Source of the DNA: Halalkalibacter wakoensis JCM 9140
GTDB lineage: Bacteria; Bacillota; Bacilli; Bacillales; Bacillaceae_D
DNA length: 64,000 nt
Direction: 5' to 3'
Assembly (NCBI RefSeq): GCF_000513095.1
Contig: NZ_BAUT01000001.1
Coordinates: 186,001-250,000 of the forward strand
Both the position numbers and the translations under genes were made by a program. The notes under the pieces were generated by a model that saw only the letters and a list, made by a program, of their open reading frames with translations, was not told where the DNA came from and searched no databases. Numbering within the stretch: position 1 is the first letter of the stretch; each line of letters starts with the position of its first letter. This document shows positions 8,911 through 19,314 of this stretch, one piece after another.

Positions 8911-9504
8911 ATGTCACTAGAAGGAAAGCATATAGGATTTGGTATATCTGCCTCACATTGTACGTATGAGGAGGTAATGCCTCAAATTGAAAAGCTTCTT
9001 AAATTAGGAGCAAAAGTAACTCCTTTTGTTTCTGGGAATGTAAAGACAACGGATACGAAATTTGGAACGAGCGCATATTGGTTAAAGAGAATTGAAGACA
9101 TTACACAAGAAGAAATTGTCGATACGATTGTAAAAGCAGAACCGTTTGGACCGAAAACACCACTAGACTGTATGGTAATGGCTCCGATCACAGGAAACTC
9201 AACGAGCAAACTTGCAAATGCGATGACAGATGGACCTGTTCTCATGGCTGCAAAAGCGACATTACGCAGCGGAAATCCAGTCGTCTTAGGTATTTCTACA
9301 AATGATGCATTAGGGCTTAATGGTGTCAACATCATGAAACTTATGGCAACAAAAAATATCTATTTTATTCCGTTCGGGCAAGATGATCCAATTAAGAAAC
9401 CAAACTCGTTAGTGGCTAGAATGGAAGCATTAACGGATACGGTTGAGTCTGCCATAGCTGGTAAGCAATATCAGCCTGTACTAATTGAAAAATTCAGAGA
9501 TTAA
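8911..9504 (+). CDS. dpaB: dipicolinate synthase subunit B
   Basis: This is the flavoprotein-like subunit of dipicolinate synthase, 197 residues. It has a typical flavoprotein N-terminus (GKHIGFGISASHCTYEEVMP) and a central MAPITGNSTSKLANAMTDGP motif. SD GAGGAGG lies at 8897-8903. It is co-transcribed with dpaA in the mother cell. The upstream lysine-pathway genes asd-dapG-dapA, which supply its substrate, follow directly. Confidence 0.95.
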   Translation: MSLEGKHIGFGISASHCTYEEVMPQIEKLLKLGAKVTPFVSGNVKTTDTKFGTSAYWLKRIEDITQEEIVDTIVKAEPFGPKTPLDCMVMAPITGNSTSKLANAMTDGPVLMAAKATLRSGNPVVLGISTNDALGLNGVNIMKLMATKNIYFIPFGQDDPIKKPNSLVARMEALTDTVESAIAGKQYQPVLIEKFRD

Positions 9505-9585
9505 GCATTTCACGCGGTTGCACAAATGAAATATTTCCCTTAAAGTTTAATAGAGAAAAGCAACAGATACAAACTAGATTGGATA

Positions 9586-9594
9586 TGCTATAAT
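9586..9594 (+). promoter_or_regulatory. extended -10 promoter for asd
   Basis: TGCTATAAT at 9586-9594 is a perfect extended -10. The -35 region 17 bp upstream (GATACA, 9566-9571) is weak, as expected for an extended -10 promoter. It would drive asd-dapG-dapA separately from sporulation-specific dpaAB. Confidence 0.6.
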
Positions 9595-9654
9595 CATTCC
9601 ATCTATGTGAAAAAACTCTATTAAATGTGTAACTAGATGAGGGGAGAACGGAAA

Positions 9655-10695
9655 ATGTCAAATTACCATGTAGCTGTAGTAGGCGCAACGGGCGCTGTAG
9701 GTCAACAAATGTTAAAAACGATTAGAGGAGAGAGATTTTCCTATTGCAAGTTTAAAATTACTTTCTTCAAAGCGTTCTGCTGGGAAAGTTTTAACCTTTA
9801 AAGGGAAAGAATACACAGTTGAAGAAGCAACTCCTGAATCGTTTGAAGGCGTTCAAATTGCCTTATTCTCAGCGGGGGGCTCTGTATCTAAAGCGTTAGC
9901 ACCTGAAGCCGTAAAACGTGGTGCGATTGTTGTTGATAATACGAGCGCATTTAGAATGGACCAACTGTACCTCTTGTTGTTCCAGAAGTGAATGAAGAAG
10001 CTTTAAAAAACCATAACGGAATTATCGCAAACCCTAACTGTTCAACGATTCAAATGGTTGTTGCATTAGAGCCAATCCGTGAAAAATATGGTTTAAACAA
10101 AGTGGTTGTTTCAACTTATCAAGCGGTATCTGGAGCTGGACTTGAAGCTATTGAAGAAATGAAGCAACAAACGAAAGATATTCTTGAAGGAAATGAATTT
10201 ACACCTGAGATCTTACCAGTAGGTGGGGACAAAAAGCATTATCAAATTGCTTTTAATGCAATTCCACAAATTGACCTTTTCCAAGATAATGGATATACGT
10301 TTGAGGAAATGAAAATGATCAACGAGACAAAGAAGATCATGGAAATGGCAGATCTTGAAGTAGCCGCTACTTGCGTTCGTCTTCCTGTTGAAACAGGTCA
10401 TTCTGAGTCTGTTTACATTGAAACAGAAAAAGGTGGAGCTACTGTTGCGGAACTGAAGGATCTTCTTGCTACAGCTCCGGGGGTAACATTACAAGATGAC
10501 CCTGCAAATCAAGTATACCCACTTGCATCAGAGTGTGTAGGAAAAAATGATGTTTTTGTTGGACGGATTCGTCATGACCTTGATCGTGATAATGGCTATC
10601 ACATGTGGATTGTTTCGGATAACCTACTAAAAGGTGCAGCGTGGAATTCAGTTCAGATTGCTGAAAGTCTCGTGAAACTAAATCTTTTATCGTAA
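9655..10695 (+). CDS. asd: aspartate-semialdehyde dehydrogenase, two frameshifts in this sequence
   Basis: Asd reduces aspartyl phosphate to aspartate semialdehyde, feeding lysine, threonine, methionine and diaminopimelate. The start ([20 protein letters not shown]) has SD GGGGAGAA at 9641. The frame breaks near 9721-9724 (an apparent extra A between ACG and TTA) and is restored near 9961, where GACCAACT should read GACCCAACT. Corrected, the protein is 346 residues with the catalytic Cys in NPNCSTIQM and the [13 protein letters not shown] and GHSESVY motifs. Uncorrected, translation stops near 9800. Since the gene is normally essential and the two errors compensate, consensus errors are likelier than a pseudogene. 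Confidence 0.9.
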
Positions 10696-10713
10696 ATCTA
10701 AAGTAGGTGTCGT

Positions 10714-11943
10714 ATGAAAATAATTGTTCAAAAGTTTGGTGGTACTTCAGTACGTGATGACAAAAGCCGATCGATGGCAGCAAGTCATGTAAAAAAAGCT
10801 GTTGAAGGTGGATACAAGGTCATTGTCGTTGTATCAGCAATGGGGCGTAAAGGAGAGCCTTACGCCACGGACACATTACTCGGACTCATTAATCAAAAGC
10901 AACTGCCTAACCGCGAGCAAGATTTGCTAGTATCATGTGGGGAAGTGATTTCATCTGTTGTTTTTACCGATTTGTTACAAAGTATGGGGATAACATCCAC
11001 GGCTTTTACAGGAGCTCAAGCAGGATTCAGAACAAATGATGATTTTTCCCATGCGAAAATTATCGATATGAAGTGTGACAAATTAATAAGACAACTAGAA
11101 ACTCATGACGTTGTTGTTGTTGCTGGATTCCAAGGTCAATCGTTTGAAGGTGAAACAACGACGTTAGGTAGAGGTGGAAGCGATACATCTGCAACCGCTC
11201 TAGGAGCAGCTGTGAAAGCTGAATGGGTTGATATTTTTACTGATGTAGAAGGGGTCATGACGGCAGATCCGAGAATCGTTGAAGATGCTAGAGCCCTTGA
11301 TGCCATGTCTTTTGAAGAAGTATGCAATATGGCTTATCAAGGCGCAAAAGTCATTCACCCAAGAGCGGTTGAAGTAGCGATGCAAGCAGACATTCCGATC
11401 CGTGTGCGCTCTACTTATTCTACTAGTGAAGGTACAATTGTAACAGCAAGGGCAGCAAAGTCACAAGTAGCAGTGAGAGACCGAGTGATCACAGGTATTG
11501 CTAATTTATCAGGAGTTGCTCAGATAAAAGTATATGCTAAAGAAGGCGAATATGATTTACAAGAGAAAGTGTTTAAGGCAATGGCAACGGAAGAAATTAG
11601 TGTTGATTTCATCAATATCAACCTTCGAGGTGTCTGTTATACCGTAATGGAGGATGTCGCTGACAAAGCTATTAGCATCTTACATCAGATGGGTTATGAA
11701 CCGGAAGTGATGAGAAACTGTGCGAAAGTGTCAGCGGTAGGAGCTGGAATGAGCGGTGTTCCTGGAGTTACTGCTAAAATTGTTAGTGCCTTGTCAAAGC
11801 AAAACATTCAAATACTTCAATCAGCTGATTCTCACACAACAATATGGGTATTAGTAAAAGAACAAGATATGGTTAAGGCAGTAAACGCACTCCATCATAT
11901 GTTTCAACTTGAACAAGTAGGTCAGCAAGAAGAAACTTCATAG
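10714..11943 (+). CDS. dapG: aspartokinase I (diaminopimelate-type)
   Basis: DapG phosphorylates aspartate, the first step to diaminopimelate and dipicolinate. The 409-residue protein has the N-terminal kinase motif VQKFGGTSV, the TTLGRGGSDTSATALGAA motif near residues 150-167 and two C-terminal ACT domains (about 270-400), the usual allosteric sites. It lies 18 bp after asd in the asd-dapG-dapA operon, as in B. subtilis, where this isozyme responds to meso-diaminopimelate. Complete and normal in length. Confidence 0.94.
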   Translation: MKIIVQKFGGTSVRDDKSRSMAASHVKKAVEGGYKVIVVVSAMGRKGEPYATDTLLGLINQKQLPNREQDLLVSCGEVISSVVFTDLLQSMGITSTAFTGAQAGFRTNDDFSHAKIIDMKCDKLIRQLETHDVVVVAGFQGQSFEGETTTLGRGGSDTSATALGAAVKAEWVDIFTDVEGVMTADPRIVEDARALDAMSFEEVCNMAYQGAKVIHPRAVEVAMQADIPIRVRSTYSTSEGTIVTARAAKSQVAVRDRVITGIANLSGVAQIKVYAKEGEYDLQEKVFKAMATEEISVDFININLRGVCYTVMEDVADKAISILHQMGYEPEVMRNCAKVSAVGAGMSGVPGVTAKIVSALSKQNIQILQSADSHTTIWVLVKEQDMVKAVNALHHMFQLEQVGQQEETS

Positions 11944-11969
11944 AAATACGAAACAAGGAGCTGAAGGTT

Positions 11970-12832
11970 ATGTACTTTGGCCATATCGTTACCGCAATGG
12001 TAACACCTTTTACCCCAAAAGGTTCTATAGATGTTGAGAGAACAAAAGAGTTAATTGATTATTTGATAGATCATGGGACGGAAGCGTTAGTTGTAGCTGG
12101 GACGACTGGCGAATCTCCAACACTCACAACAAAAGAGAAACTTGAGCTTTTTGATGTGTGTGTTCAGCATTCTAACAAAAGAGTTCCTATTATTGCAGGG
12201 ACGGGGAGCAATAATACTCAAGCTTCAGTTGAACTAACGAAAAAGGCACAAGATCTTGGTGTAGATGGTATTATGCTCGTGGCGCCATATTACAATAAGC
12301 CGTCGCAACAAGGAATGTATGAGCATTTTAAAAAGATAAGTGAAGCGACAGATCTTCCAATTATGCTTTACAATATTCCTGGGAGGACGGGAGTTCAAAT
12401 TGAAGCTGAGACAACGATTGCGTTATCTCAAATTCCTAACATTGTTTCGGTAAAAGAAGCGAGTGGGGACCTAGAACAGATGGCTAAAATTATTTCATCT
12501 ACAGACGATACGTTTAGCCTTTACACAGGTGATGACGGAAATGCACTTCCTGCTATAGCAATTGGAGCAGATGGAGTTGTTTCAGTAGCAGCTCACGTCA
12601 TTGGTGCTGAAATGAAAGAGATGATCGAGGCGTTCAAGAGTGGGAATGTGAAGAAAGCTGCTAACATGCATCGTCATCTTCTTCCAACTATGAAGCCATG
12701 TTCTTAGCTCCTAATCCAACGGCCGTTAAGTATGCCTTATCACTAAAAGGAATTGATACCGGCTCTGTACGACTACCATTAATTCCATTAACTCATGATC
12801 AAATGTCTGAAGTAAAAAATAAAGTAAATTAG
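11970..12832 (+). CDS. dapA: 4-hydroxy-tetrahydrodipicolinate synthase, frameshifted in this sequence
   Basis: DapA condenses pyruvate with aspartate semialdehyde. The active-site region GTTGESPTL (near residues 45-53), the catalytic Tyr in MLYNIPGRTG and the Schiff-base Lys in VSVKEASGDL are all intact. The reading frame ends early at 12707 after LLPTMKPCS. Adding one C in the CC at about 12684 (CTTCCCAACTATGAAGCC) gives LLPNYEAMFLAPNPTAVKYA and continues to TAG 12830-12832, for 287 residues. The single deletion sits in a C-run, as in neighbouring genes, and is probably a sequencing artefact. Confidence 0.9.
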
Positions 12833-12854
12833 TAAAAAGCAAGACCATTGCATC

Positions 12855-12905
12855 GAGGTTACTGGAAAGGGAATGATCATCCCTTTTTAAGTAACCTCTT
12901 TTTTT
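12855..12905 (+). terminator. terminator after dapA
   Basis: A long imperfect hairpin has outer stem GAGGTTACT (12855-12863) with AGTAACCTC (12890-12898) and inner AAAGGGA with TCCCTTT. A T-run follows. Confidence 0.9.
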
Positions 12906-12968
12906 GTCATTTTTTATATGTAAAAAATTGAAATAATGATCGTGGTTTCCAGGAGAGGAAGTTGAGTC

Positions 12969-12998
12969 TTGTTTTTCATTTCATGATTAAGGTATACT
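12969..12998 (+). promoter_or_regulatory. candidate sigma-A promoter for rnjB
   Basis: TTGTTT (12969-12974), an 18-bp spacer and TATACT (12993-12998) lie 150 bp before rnjB and behind the dapA terminator. Confidence 0.45.
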
Positions 12999-13147
12999 AA
13001 ATGTAATTGATTTGTTCGGGTTGGATTAGATCGTAAAAATACGGTCATCTGTTATTTTAGCGAGTGATATCATCTATGCCAAGGATGAGAGCGGTAATCA
13101 AACATAACATTTCGGTTAGTCAGTTTAACTAGTAGGAGGAACGTCCA

Positions 13148-14814
13148 TTGTCAAAAGAATATATTGAAAAAGTACGTGTTTTTGCCCTAGGTGGAGTCGG
13201 TGAAATAGGCAAAAATATGTACGTAGTTGAAGTTAATGATGACATCTTGGTTGTTGATGCGGGATTAATGTTTCCGGATGATGACATGTTAGGTGTTGAT
13301 ATTGTTATCCCTGATGTATCTTACCTTGTCGAAAATGCCGAGCGTGTACAAGGTATCTTCCTAACACATGGTCATGAAGATCACATCGGAGGTTTATCGT
13401 ACGTACTAAAAAAAGTGAATGTACCAGTATATGGAACAAAATTAACCCTTGGCCTAGTTGAAGAAAAGTTAAAAGAAGCAGGTATCTTCCGTCATACTAC
13501 ATTACATTTAATTGATGCAAATTCCCGTTTGACGGTAGGATCAACACAAGTGTCGTTTTTCCGTACAAATCATAGTATTCCTGATTCAGTTGGTATTTGT
13601 TTTGAAACATCCCAAGGAGCTGTAGTCCATACAGGTGATTTTAAATTTGATCAAACACCTGTTGATGGCAAACAAGCTGATATTGGCAAGATGGCAGCAA
13701 TCGGTGAGCGCGGTGTTCTTTGCTTATTATCAGACAGCACAAATGCTGAGCGCCTGGAACGACGAAATCAGAAACAGAGGTTGGTCAAGGGATTTCAGAA
13801 GTGTTTGAAAAAACAGAAGGGCGAATCATTGTGACTACATTTGCTTCTAATGTTCATCGGATTCAACAAGTCATTCAAGCAACTGAAAGAGCGAAGCGAA
13901 AGTTAGTTGTTGTAGGTAAAAGCATGGTTCGAGTTATCACAATTGCAACGAGATTGGGTTACATTGATGCTCCTAAAGATATTTTTATTGATGTTGATCA
14001 AATTGGAAAATATCGAGATGAACAGCTAACGATTTTAACGACTGGTAGTCAAGGTGAACCAATGTCCGCTTTAACAAGGATGGCAAAAGGAGCTCATCGT
14101 CAAATTTCGATTACCGAATACGATACGGTCATCATTGCTGCGTCGGCGATTCCTGGTAATGAAAGATCTGTTTCGGCTATCATTGATAAATTACACCGCA
14201 TTGGTGCTGAAGTTGTTTATGGACAAGCGAAGGTACATGCATCTGGTCACGGTAGTCAAGAAGAGTTAAAGCTTATGTTGAATCTTATGAAGCCCAAATA
14301 TTTTGTTCCGATACATGGAGAATTCCGAATGCAGCATGCTCATCGGGATTTGGCGATTCATACTGGGACAGCACCTGAAAATATCTTCTTAGTTGATAAA
14401 GGCGAAGTCGTTGAGTTTACGAATGGACAAGCAAGAAAGACCGGAAAAGTTCCATCTGGAAATGTTCTGATTGATGGTCTAGGTGTAGGAGATGTAGGCA
14501 ATATCGTTCTTAGAGACAGACGACTCCTTTCACAAGATGGAATTTTGGTAGTGGTCGTAACGCTTAATAAAAAAACCGGTGAATTTGTTTCTGGGCCTAA
14601 TATCATTTCTCGCGGATTTGTATATGTACGTGAATCAGAGAAATTACTCGAAGATGCAAATGAATTGGTTAGTGTCATTTTGAAGAAGTGTGTAAGTGAA
14701 AACGTCAATGAATGGTCATCACTAAAAAGTAATGTCAGAGAAGGGTTAAGCCGCTTTTTGTTTGAAAAAACGAAAAGAAGACCAATGATCCTCCCAATTA
14801 TTATGGAAGTCTAA
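13148..14814 (+). CDS. rnjB: ribonuclease J2, frameshifted in this sequence
   Basis: This metallo-beta-lactamase/beta-CASP ribonuclease pairs with RNase J1 in mRNA turnover and 5' processing. It starts at TTG 13148 with SD TAGGAGGAACG. The LTHGHEDHIGG metal motif lies near residues 74-84 and VHTGDFKFD near 163. The frame breaks at 13751-13756: CGCCTGG should read CGCCCTGG, giving NAERPGTTKSETEVGQGISEVF-type sequence. With that C restored the protein is 555 residues, the normal length. The beta-CASP part (GSQGEPMSALTRMA) and C-terminal domain are intact in the second frame. The deletion again sits in a C-run. Confidence 0.9.
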
Positions 14815-14820
14815 TTTAAA

Positions 14821-14870
14821 AAGTTATCTCTTAAAGGTGAACTATTCCTTTTTTGAGATAACTTTTTTTA
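14821..14870 (+). terminator. terminator after rnjB
   Basis: AAGTTATCTC (14821-14830) pairs perfectly with GAGATAACTT (14855-14864) and is followed by TTTTT. Confidence 0.9.
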
Positions 14871-14968
14871 TTCGATAATGAAATGGAAAAAGTAATTCTT
14901 TTTTGGATGATCAAGGCAGAACAGGTTCATACTACTCCTAGTAATCATTATTAAGGAGGTCTTCACCG

Positions 14969-15721
14969 ATGACGATGGAACACCCAAATCAAGAGCAACA
15001 GCCAGCACCTCAAACACCATCTAAAGAGCAGCAGAAAGGTTCAGGCATTATTGAAAAAATTCAAGAACTTGGACAAACAAATGTCCCTGACATGGGCCAA
15101 TCTAATATACATTGTATGACAGTAGTAGGACAGATTGAAGGGCATATGCAACTCCCTCCTCAAAACAAAACAACTAAATATGAACATATTATTCCTCAAC
15201 TTGTTGCAGTTGAACAAAATCCTAAGATTGAAGGACTGCTTTTAATTCTAAATACAGTTGGAGGAGATGTGGAAGCCGGTTTAGCCATTTCTGAAATGAT
15301 TGCCTCTATGTCAAAGCCATCCGTCACACTTGTTTTAGGTGGAGGTCACTCAATTGGGGTACCGATCGCTGTAGCAGCTAATCATTCCTTTATTGCAGAA
15401 ACTGCGACAATGACGATTCACCCTGTACGTTTAACAGGATTAGTGATTGGCGTTCCTCAAACATTTGAATATTTGGATAAAATGCAAGAAAGAGTGATCA
15501 ATTTTGTTACGAAAAACTCGTCCGTTAGTGAAGAGAAATTTAAGGAACTTATGCTCTCAAAAGGAAATTTAACCCGTGATATTGGGACGAACGTTGTTGG
15601 AACAGATGCTGTTGAGTATGGCTTGATTAATGAAGTAGGAGGAATTGGTCAAGCATTAAAAAAGCTGAATGAGTTAATTGATCAAAACAAACCAAGCCAT
15701 GGGGGAGATGTTGTTCAATGA
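14969..15721 (+). CDS. tepA: ClpP-like membrane-associated protease TepA
   Basis: TepA is a ClpP-fold serine protease first described in B. subtilis as a translocation-enhancing protein. The 250-residue protein has a Pro/Gln-rich N-terminus, then the ClpP fold with [18 protein letters not shown], the nucleophile Ser in GGGHSIGVP (about residue 129) and the catalytic His in [19 protein letters not shown] lies at 14953-14961. Its stop overlaps the next gene by ATGA. Complete. Confidence 0.92.
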   Translation: MTMEHPNQEQQPAPQTPSKEQQKGSGIIEKIQELGQTNVPDMGQSNIHCMTVVGQIEGHMQLPPQNKTTKYEHIIPQLVAVEQNPKIEGLLLILNTVGGDVEAGLAISEMIASMSKPSVTLVLGGGHSIGVPIAVAANHSFIAETATMTIHPVRLTGLVIGVPQTFEYLDKMQERVINFVTKNSSVSEEKFKELMLSKGNLTRDIGTNVVGTDAVEYGLINEVGGIGQALKKLNELIDQNKPSHGGDVVQ

Positions 15722-15939
15722 TCTTATACACGATGATGCCACATGAAATGGTTTTTCCGGAAGATGAACAACATTTCACGTCACAACAAGTGATTTCTTG
15801 TGATGCTGGACATTTAGTCGTTGAACAATTAAGCAACAATCAGTATCGAATCATTCGATTAATTAGTGGTAATGTCATGAATTATTTAGATAACAAATAT
15901 GCTCCAGGCTCTATCATTCAGGCAAAACCTCAACTTTAG
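15718..15939 (+). CDS. ylzJ: YlzJ-like small protein
   Basis: A 73-residue protein of the YlzJ-like family. It overlaps the tepA stop by four bases (ATGA), so the two are translationally coupled. The sequence starts [16 protein letters not shown], typical of the family. No enzyme motif, signal or membrane segment is visible. The function is unknown; the conserved linkage with tepA and spoIIIE is the only clue. Confidence 0.8.
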   Translation: MILYTMMPHEMVFPEDEQHFTSQQVISCDAGHLVVEQLSNNQYRIIRLISGNVMNYLDNKYAPGSIIQAKPQL

Positions 15940-15962
15940 CTCTGTAGTGAGTGTTTGTCTTA

Positions 15963-15971
15963 TGCTATAAT
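15963..15971 (+). promoter_or_regulatory. extended -10 promoter for spoIIIE
   Basis: TGCTATAAT at 15963-15971 is identical to the asd extended -10. It lies 86 bp before spoIIIE and just upstream of the hairpin 15993-16016. Confidence 0.5.
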
Positions 15972-15992
15972 TAATTTCATCCAAGCATGGTC

Positions 15993-16016
15993 GAAGCAGC
16001 CAATTTTGGCTGCTTC
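15993..16016 (+). terminator. hairpin in the spoIIIE leader, terminator-like
   Basis: GAAGCAGCCA (15993-16002) pairs perfectly with TGGCTGCTTC (16007-16016) around a 4-base loop. Only TTAATATT follows, so termination would be weak. It may end ylzJ transcripts or sit in the spoIIIE 5' leader. Confidence 0.5.
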
Positions 16017-16056
16017 TTAATATTAAGGCTAGATATAGTAGCAAAGGGTGAAAGGT

Positions 16057-18387
16057 ATGGCAAGACGAAAGAAAAAAAGAAAAACCGAGTGGAAGTCACA
16101 ACTATCTTATGAATTAATCGGTCTCGGCTTATTAGTCATTGCCGTCGTTACATTTGCACGATTAGGAACAGTAGGAGAAACATTTGTAAGGCTTTTTCGT
16201 TTCTTCCTTGGAGAATGGTTTATCGTGCTAGCCATCGGACTCCTTGTCGTTTCTCTTTATATTATGATTAAACGACAAAAGCCCAAAGTATGGTCTAGAA
16301 GATTATCAGGTATGTATGTGATCATTTTATCTTTTGTCTTATTTAGTCACGTTGGACTTTTTCACCAACTTAGTGGCAGAGAAGGATTTGAAGATCAGTC
16401 GGTCATCCGTAACACATGGAAATTATTTTGGATGGAAATGCAAGGAGAGACGCCTACAGCAGACTTAGGTGGAGGGATGGTTGGATCGTTAGCGTTTGCT
16501 GTTAGTCACTTTTTATTTGCAGAAATGGGAACGTACTTTTTATGTTTTATTCTCTTTATAATCGGGTTTATTTTACTGACGGGAAAATCACTTGCCGAAT
16601 TAATGGAAAAAGGTGTGAGGAAGTGCTATCTCTTTGTAAGTGATACCTTTGCAAGTGTAAAAAGTGAATTGACACAATTACGTGAAAAAGCTCAAGAACG
16701 AATCAAAGAAGAACGACACGCACAACTTGAACGAAAGAAAAGTCGGGAACAAGAGAGTGAACGTCAAGAAGAGAAGAGAGATGCCATTTCAAGTGAACAA
16801 GTTGAAGAGCTTGAGCCAGAAATTGTAGATTTTACGCAAAAAGCATATCGTAATGCTCCTGTCGAAAAAAAGCAGCCTGTAGCGGAAGATAAAAATGAGG
16901 ACAAACAAGAAATGGAAGAGGTGCAAGTGTCTCTTGTAACAGCTGAAGAAACGAATGAAGCTTATAAACTTCCAGATGTGGACATGTTATTGCTACCTAA
17001 TAACCCTAGTCAAACGAATGAAAAGAAACAATTAACAGCAAATGCTAGAAAGTTGGAACAGACATTAGAAAGCTTTGGTGTAAAAGCTAGGGTATCCAAA
17101 GTCCACCTAGGACCGGCTGTCACAAAATATGAAGTCAATCCGAGTGTAGGGGTTAAGGTAAGCAAGATTGTAAATTTGGCAGATGACTTAGCTTTAGCAC
17201 TTGCAGCGAAAGATATTCGGATTGAAGCTCCAATTCCCGGAAAATCTGCAATTGGTATTGAAGTGCCTAATCATGAAGTCGCTATTGTTACGTTAAGAGA
17301 AGTTCTTGATTCTCCAGAAGCGACGTCTGACAAAAATGTTCTAGCCGTTGGGCTAGGTCGTGATATATCCGGTGAACCTGTTTTGGCTCATTTAAACAAG
17401 ATGCCCCATTTACTTGTCGCTGGTGCAACGGGCAGTGGAAAAAGTGTATGTATCAACGGAATCATTACGAGTATTTTGCTTAAAGCAAAGCCTCATGAAG
17501 TGAAATTGATGATGATCGATCCAAAAATGGTTGAGTTAACGGTCTATAATGGAATTCCTCATTTGTTAACCCCAGTTGTGACAGAGCCTAAAAAAGCGTC
17601 ACAAGCTTTGAAAAAGGTGGTTGCAGAAATGGAAAGACGTTATGACCTGTTCTCTCACAGCGGGACAAGAAATATTGAGGGTTATAATGATCTAGTGAAT
17701 CGTAAAAATGAAACAGAAGAGGCCAAGCAGCCGACGTTGCCATACATTGTTGTGATTGTGGACGAGCTTGCTGATTTAATGATGGTTGCGTCAGGAGATG
17801 TTGAGGATTCTATCGCGAGACTAGCGCAAATGGCACGTGCCGCAGGAATTCATATGATCATTGCCACACAGCGACCATCCGTAGATGTTATTACAGGTGT
17901 GATCAAGGCAAATATTCCATCACGTATTGCCTTTGGTGTTTCGTCTCAAACCGACTCACGGACGATTTTGGATTCAGGAGGGGCAGAGAAACTACTAGGA
18001 CGTGGTGATATGCTCTATATGCCAGTTGGTGCGACAAAACCAAAAAGAATACAAGGGGCTTTCTTATCAGATAATGAAGTTGAAGACATTGTAAATTTTG
18101 TGATTTCACAGCAAAAAGCCCAATATCAAGAAGAAATGACACCATCTGAAGAACAAGTGGTGACAGAAGAAGTAGCTGATGAACTTTATGATGCAGCGGT
18201 AGAATTAGTCACGGAGATCAATACAGCCTCTGTATCGATGTTACAAAGGCGATTTAGGATTGGATATACAAGGGCAGCTAGACTGATTGATGAAATGGAA
18301 GTAAGAGGAATTGTAGGTCCTTACGAGGGAAGCAAGCCTAGAGAAGTGTTAGTAGATAAAACACGAGAAGATGAAGTTTCCTCGTAA
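16057..18387 (+). CDS. spoIIIE: DNA translocase SpoIIIE
   Basis: SpoIIIE is the septum-bound FtsK-family ATPase that pumps the forespore chromosome through the sporulation septum. The 776-residue protein has four N-terminal membrane segments (roughly residues 20-170), a long charged linker, then alpha/beta motor domains with Walker A GATGSGKS near residue 457 and Walker [12 protein letters not shown]. The C-terminal gamma domain ([19 protein letters not shown]) reads chromosome orientation signals. ATG 16057 is chosen over GTG 16048 because AAAGGG at 16043 is the SD. Synteny (tepA-ylzJ upstream, ymfC downstream) points to SpoIIIE rather than SftA. Confidence 0.95.
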   Translation: MARRKKKRKTEWKSQLSYELIGLGLLVIAVVTFARLGTVGETFVRLFRFFLGEWFIVLAIGLLVVSLYIMIKRQKPKVWSRRLSGMYVIILSFVLFSHVGLFHQLSGREGFEDQSVIRNTWKLFWMEMQGETPTADLGGGMVGSLAFAVSHFLFAEMGTYFLCFILFIIGFILLTGKSLAELMEKGVRKCYLFVSDTFASVKSELTQLREKAQERIKEERHAQLERKKSREQESERQEEKRDAISSEQVEELEPEIVDFTQKAYRNAPVEKKQPVAEDKNEDKQEMEEVQVSLVTAEETNEAYKLPDVDMLLLPNNPSQTNEKKQLTANARKLEQTLESFGVKARVSKVHLGPAVTKYEVNPSVGVKVSKIVNLADDLALALAAKDIRIEAPIPGKSAIGIEVPNHEVAIVTLREVLDSPEATSDKNVLAVGLGRDISGEPVLAHLNKMPHLLVAGATGSGKSVCINGIITSILLKAKPHEVKLMMIDPKMVELTVYNGIPHLLTPVVTEPKKASQALKKVVAEMERRYDLFSHSGTRNIEGYNDLVNRKNETEEAKQPTLPYIVVIVDELADLMMVASGDVEDSIARLAQMARAAGIHMIIATQRPSVDVITGVIKANIPSRIAFGVSSQTDSRTILDSGGAEKLLGRGDMLYMPVGATKPKRIQGAFLSDNEVEDIVNFVISQQKAQYQEEMTPSEEQVVTEEVADELYDAAVELVTEINTASVSMLQRRFRIGYTRAARLIDEMEVRGIVGPYEGSKPREVLVDKTREDEVSS

Positions 18388-18420
18388 ATGTGAAATGGGA
18401 TTTGAGAAGGGGTTGAGAGT

Positions 18421-19140
18421 GTGATTAGAGCAGACCACAGACCATTATATTTGCAAGTAATTGATCGCTTAAAAGAAGACATAGAAAATAGTGTTTATAA
18501 AGAGGGACAGAAATTACCGTCAGAATTTGAGCTCTCTAAAATACTAGGGGTAAGCCGTGCTACGCTTCGTGAAGCACTTCGCTTATTAGAAGAAGAAGGA
18601 GTCGTGATCAGGAGACATGGTGTGGGAACGTTCGTCCATTCAAAACCACTCTTTTCAGCTGGAATAGAAGAACTTGATAGTGTGACGGATATGATTGTCA
18701 AAGCCAAGATGAAACCAGGTACGATCTTTTTGTCTTCCTCAGTTCAACAGGCAAATGAAGACGATAAAAGAAAATTTCTAAATGAAGACCTAATGGAAAT
18801 CATGGAAATTGAAAGAGTGAGGACAGCTGATGATTCACCAGTTGTTTACTGTCTAGATCGGATTCCAAATGAATTAGTGAAAAACCACTCCATTCATGAA
18901 ACAAAATCAATTTTTAGCTTTTTAGAGGAAAGCGGAAGAACGATTTCGTATGCGATTACGTTTGTTGAGCCGATCGGCTACCACGAACATGTATCAGAAA
19001 TTCTAGAGTGCGAACCAGGTGCCTCATTGCTCTTATTAAAGCAAATGCACTACGACCAAACAGAGCAACCTGTCCTTTATAGTCTAAATTATTTTAGAGC
19101 CGATAAATTTAAGTTTCATGTTGTTCGCAAACGAAATTAA
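18421..19140 (+). CDS. ymfC: GntR-family transcriptional regulator (YmfC type)
   Basis: A 239-residue regulator of the HutC/UTRA subfamily. The N-terminal GntR winged helix ([30 protein letters not shown]) spans residues 30-60; a C-terminal UTRA ligand domain follows. The start is GTG 18421 with SD AAGGGGTTGAGAG. It follows spoIIIE by 33 bp and may share its transcript. Its effector and targets are not evident. B. subtilis ymfC occupies the same position. Confidence 0.9.
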   Translation: MIRADHRPLYLQVIDRLKEDIENSVYKEGQKLPSEFELSKILGVSRATLREALRLLEEEGVVIRRHGVGTFVHSKPLFSAGIEELDSVTDMIVKAKMKPGTIFLSSSVQQANEDDKRKFLNEDLMEIMEIERVRTADDSPVVYCLDRIPNELVKNHSIHETKSIFSFLEESGRTISYAITFVEPIGYHEHVSEILECEPGASLLLLKQMHYDQTEQPVLYSLNYFRADKFKFHVVRKRN

Positions 19141-19142
19141 TC

Positions 19143-19183
19143 AAAAGGAAACCCTTGCTTTAAATGAGGGTTTCCTTTTTGTT
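19143..19183 (+). terminator. terminator after ymfC
   Basis: A perfect 13-bp stem, AAAAGGAAACCCT (19143-19155) with AGGGTTTCCTTTT (19167-19179), is followed by T residues. Confidence 0.9.
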
Positions 19184-19314
19184 CTGGGTACTTAAGTAAT
19201 CTTTGGAAACCTTTACAAAAAAATCGTAGTAATTGGTAGACATCATGTTAAAAGAAGAACATAATCGAGTTAACAGTATAGATTTTGATAGAATATGGTG
19301 GGAGAGGATAAAAA

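Noticed and set aside
8982-9335. Antisense open frame opposite dpaB
   Set aside because: Fully inside a well-conserved gene, no ribosome-binding site, no recognisable product.
9655-10695. asd as a true pseudogene
   Set aside because: The two indels compensate, all catalytic motifs remain, and neighbouring essential genes show the same type of indel.
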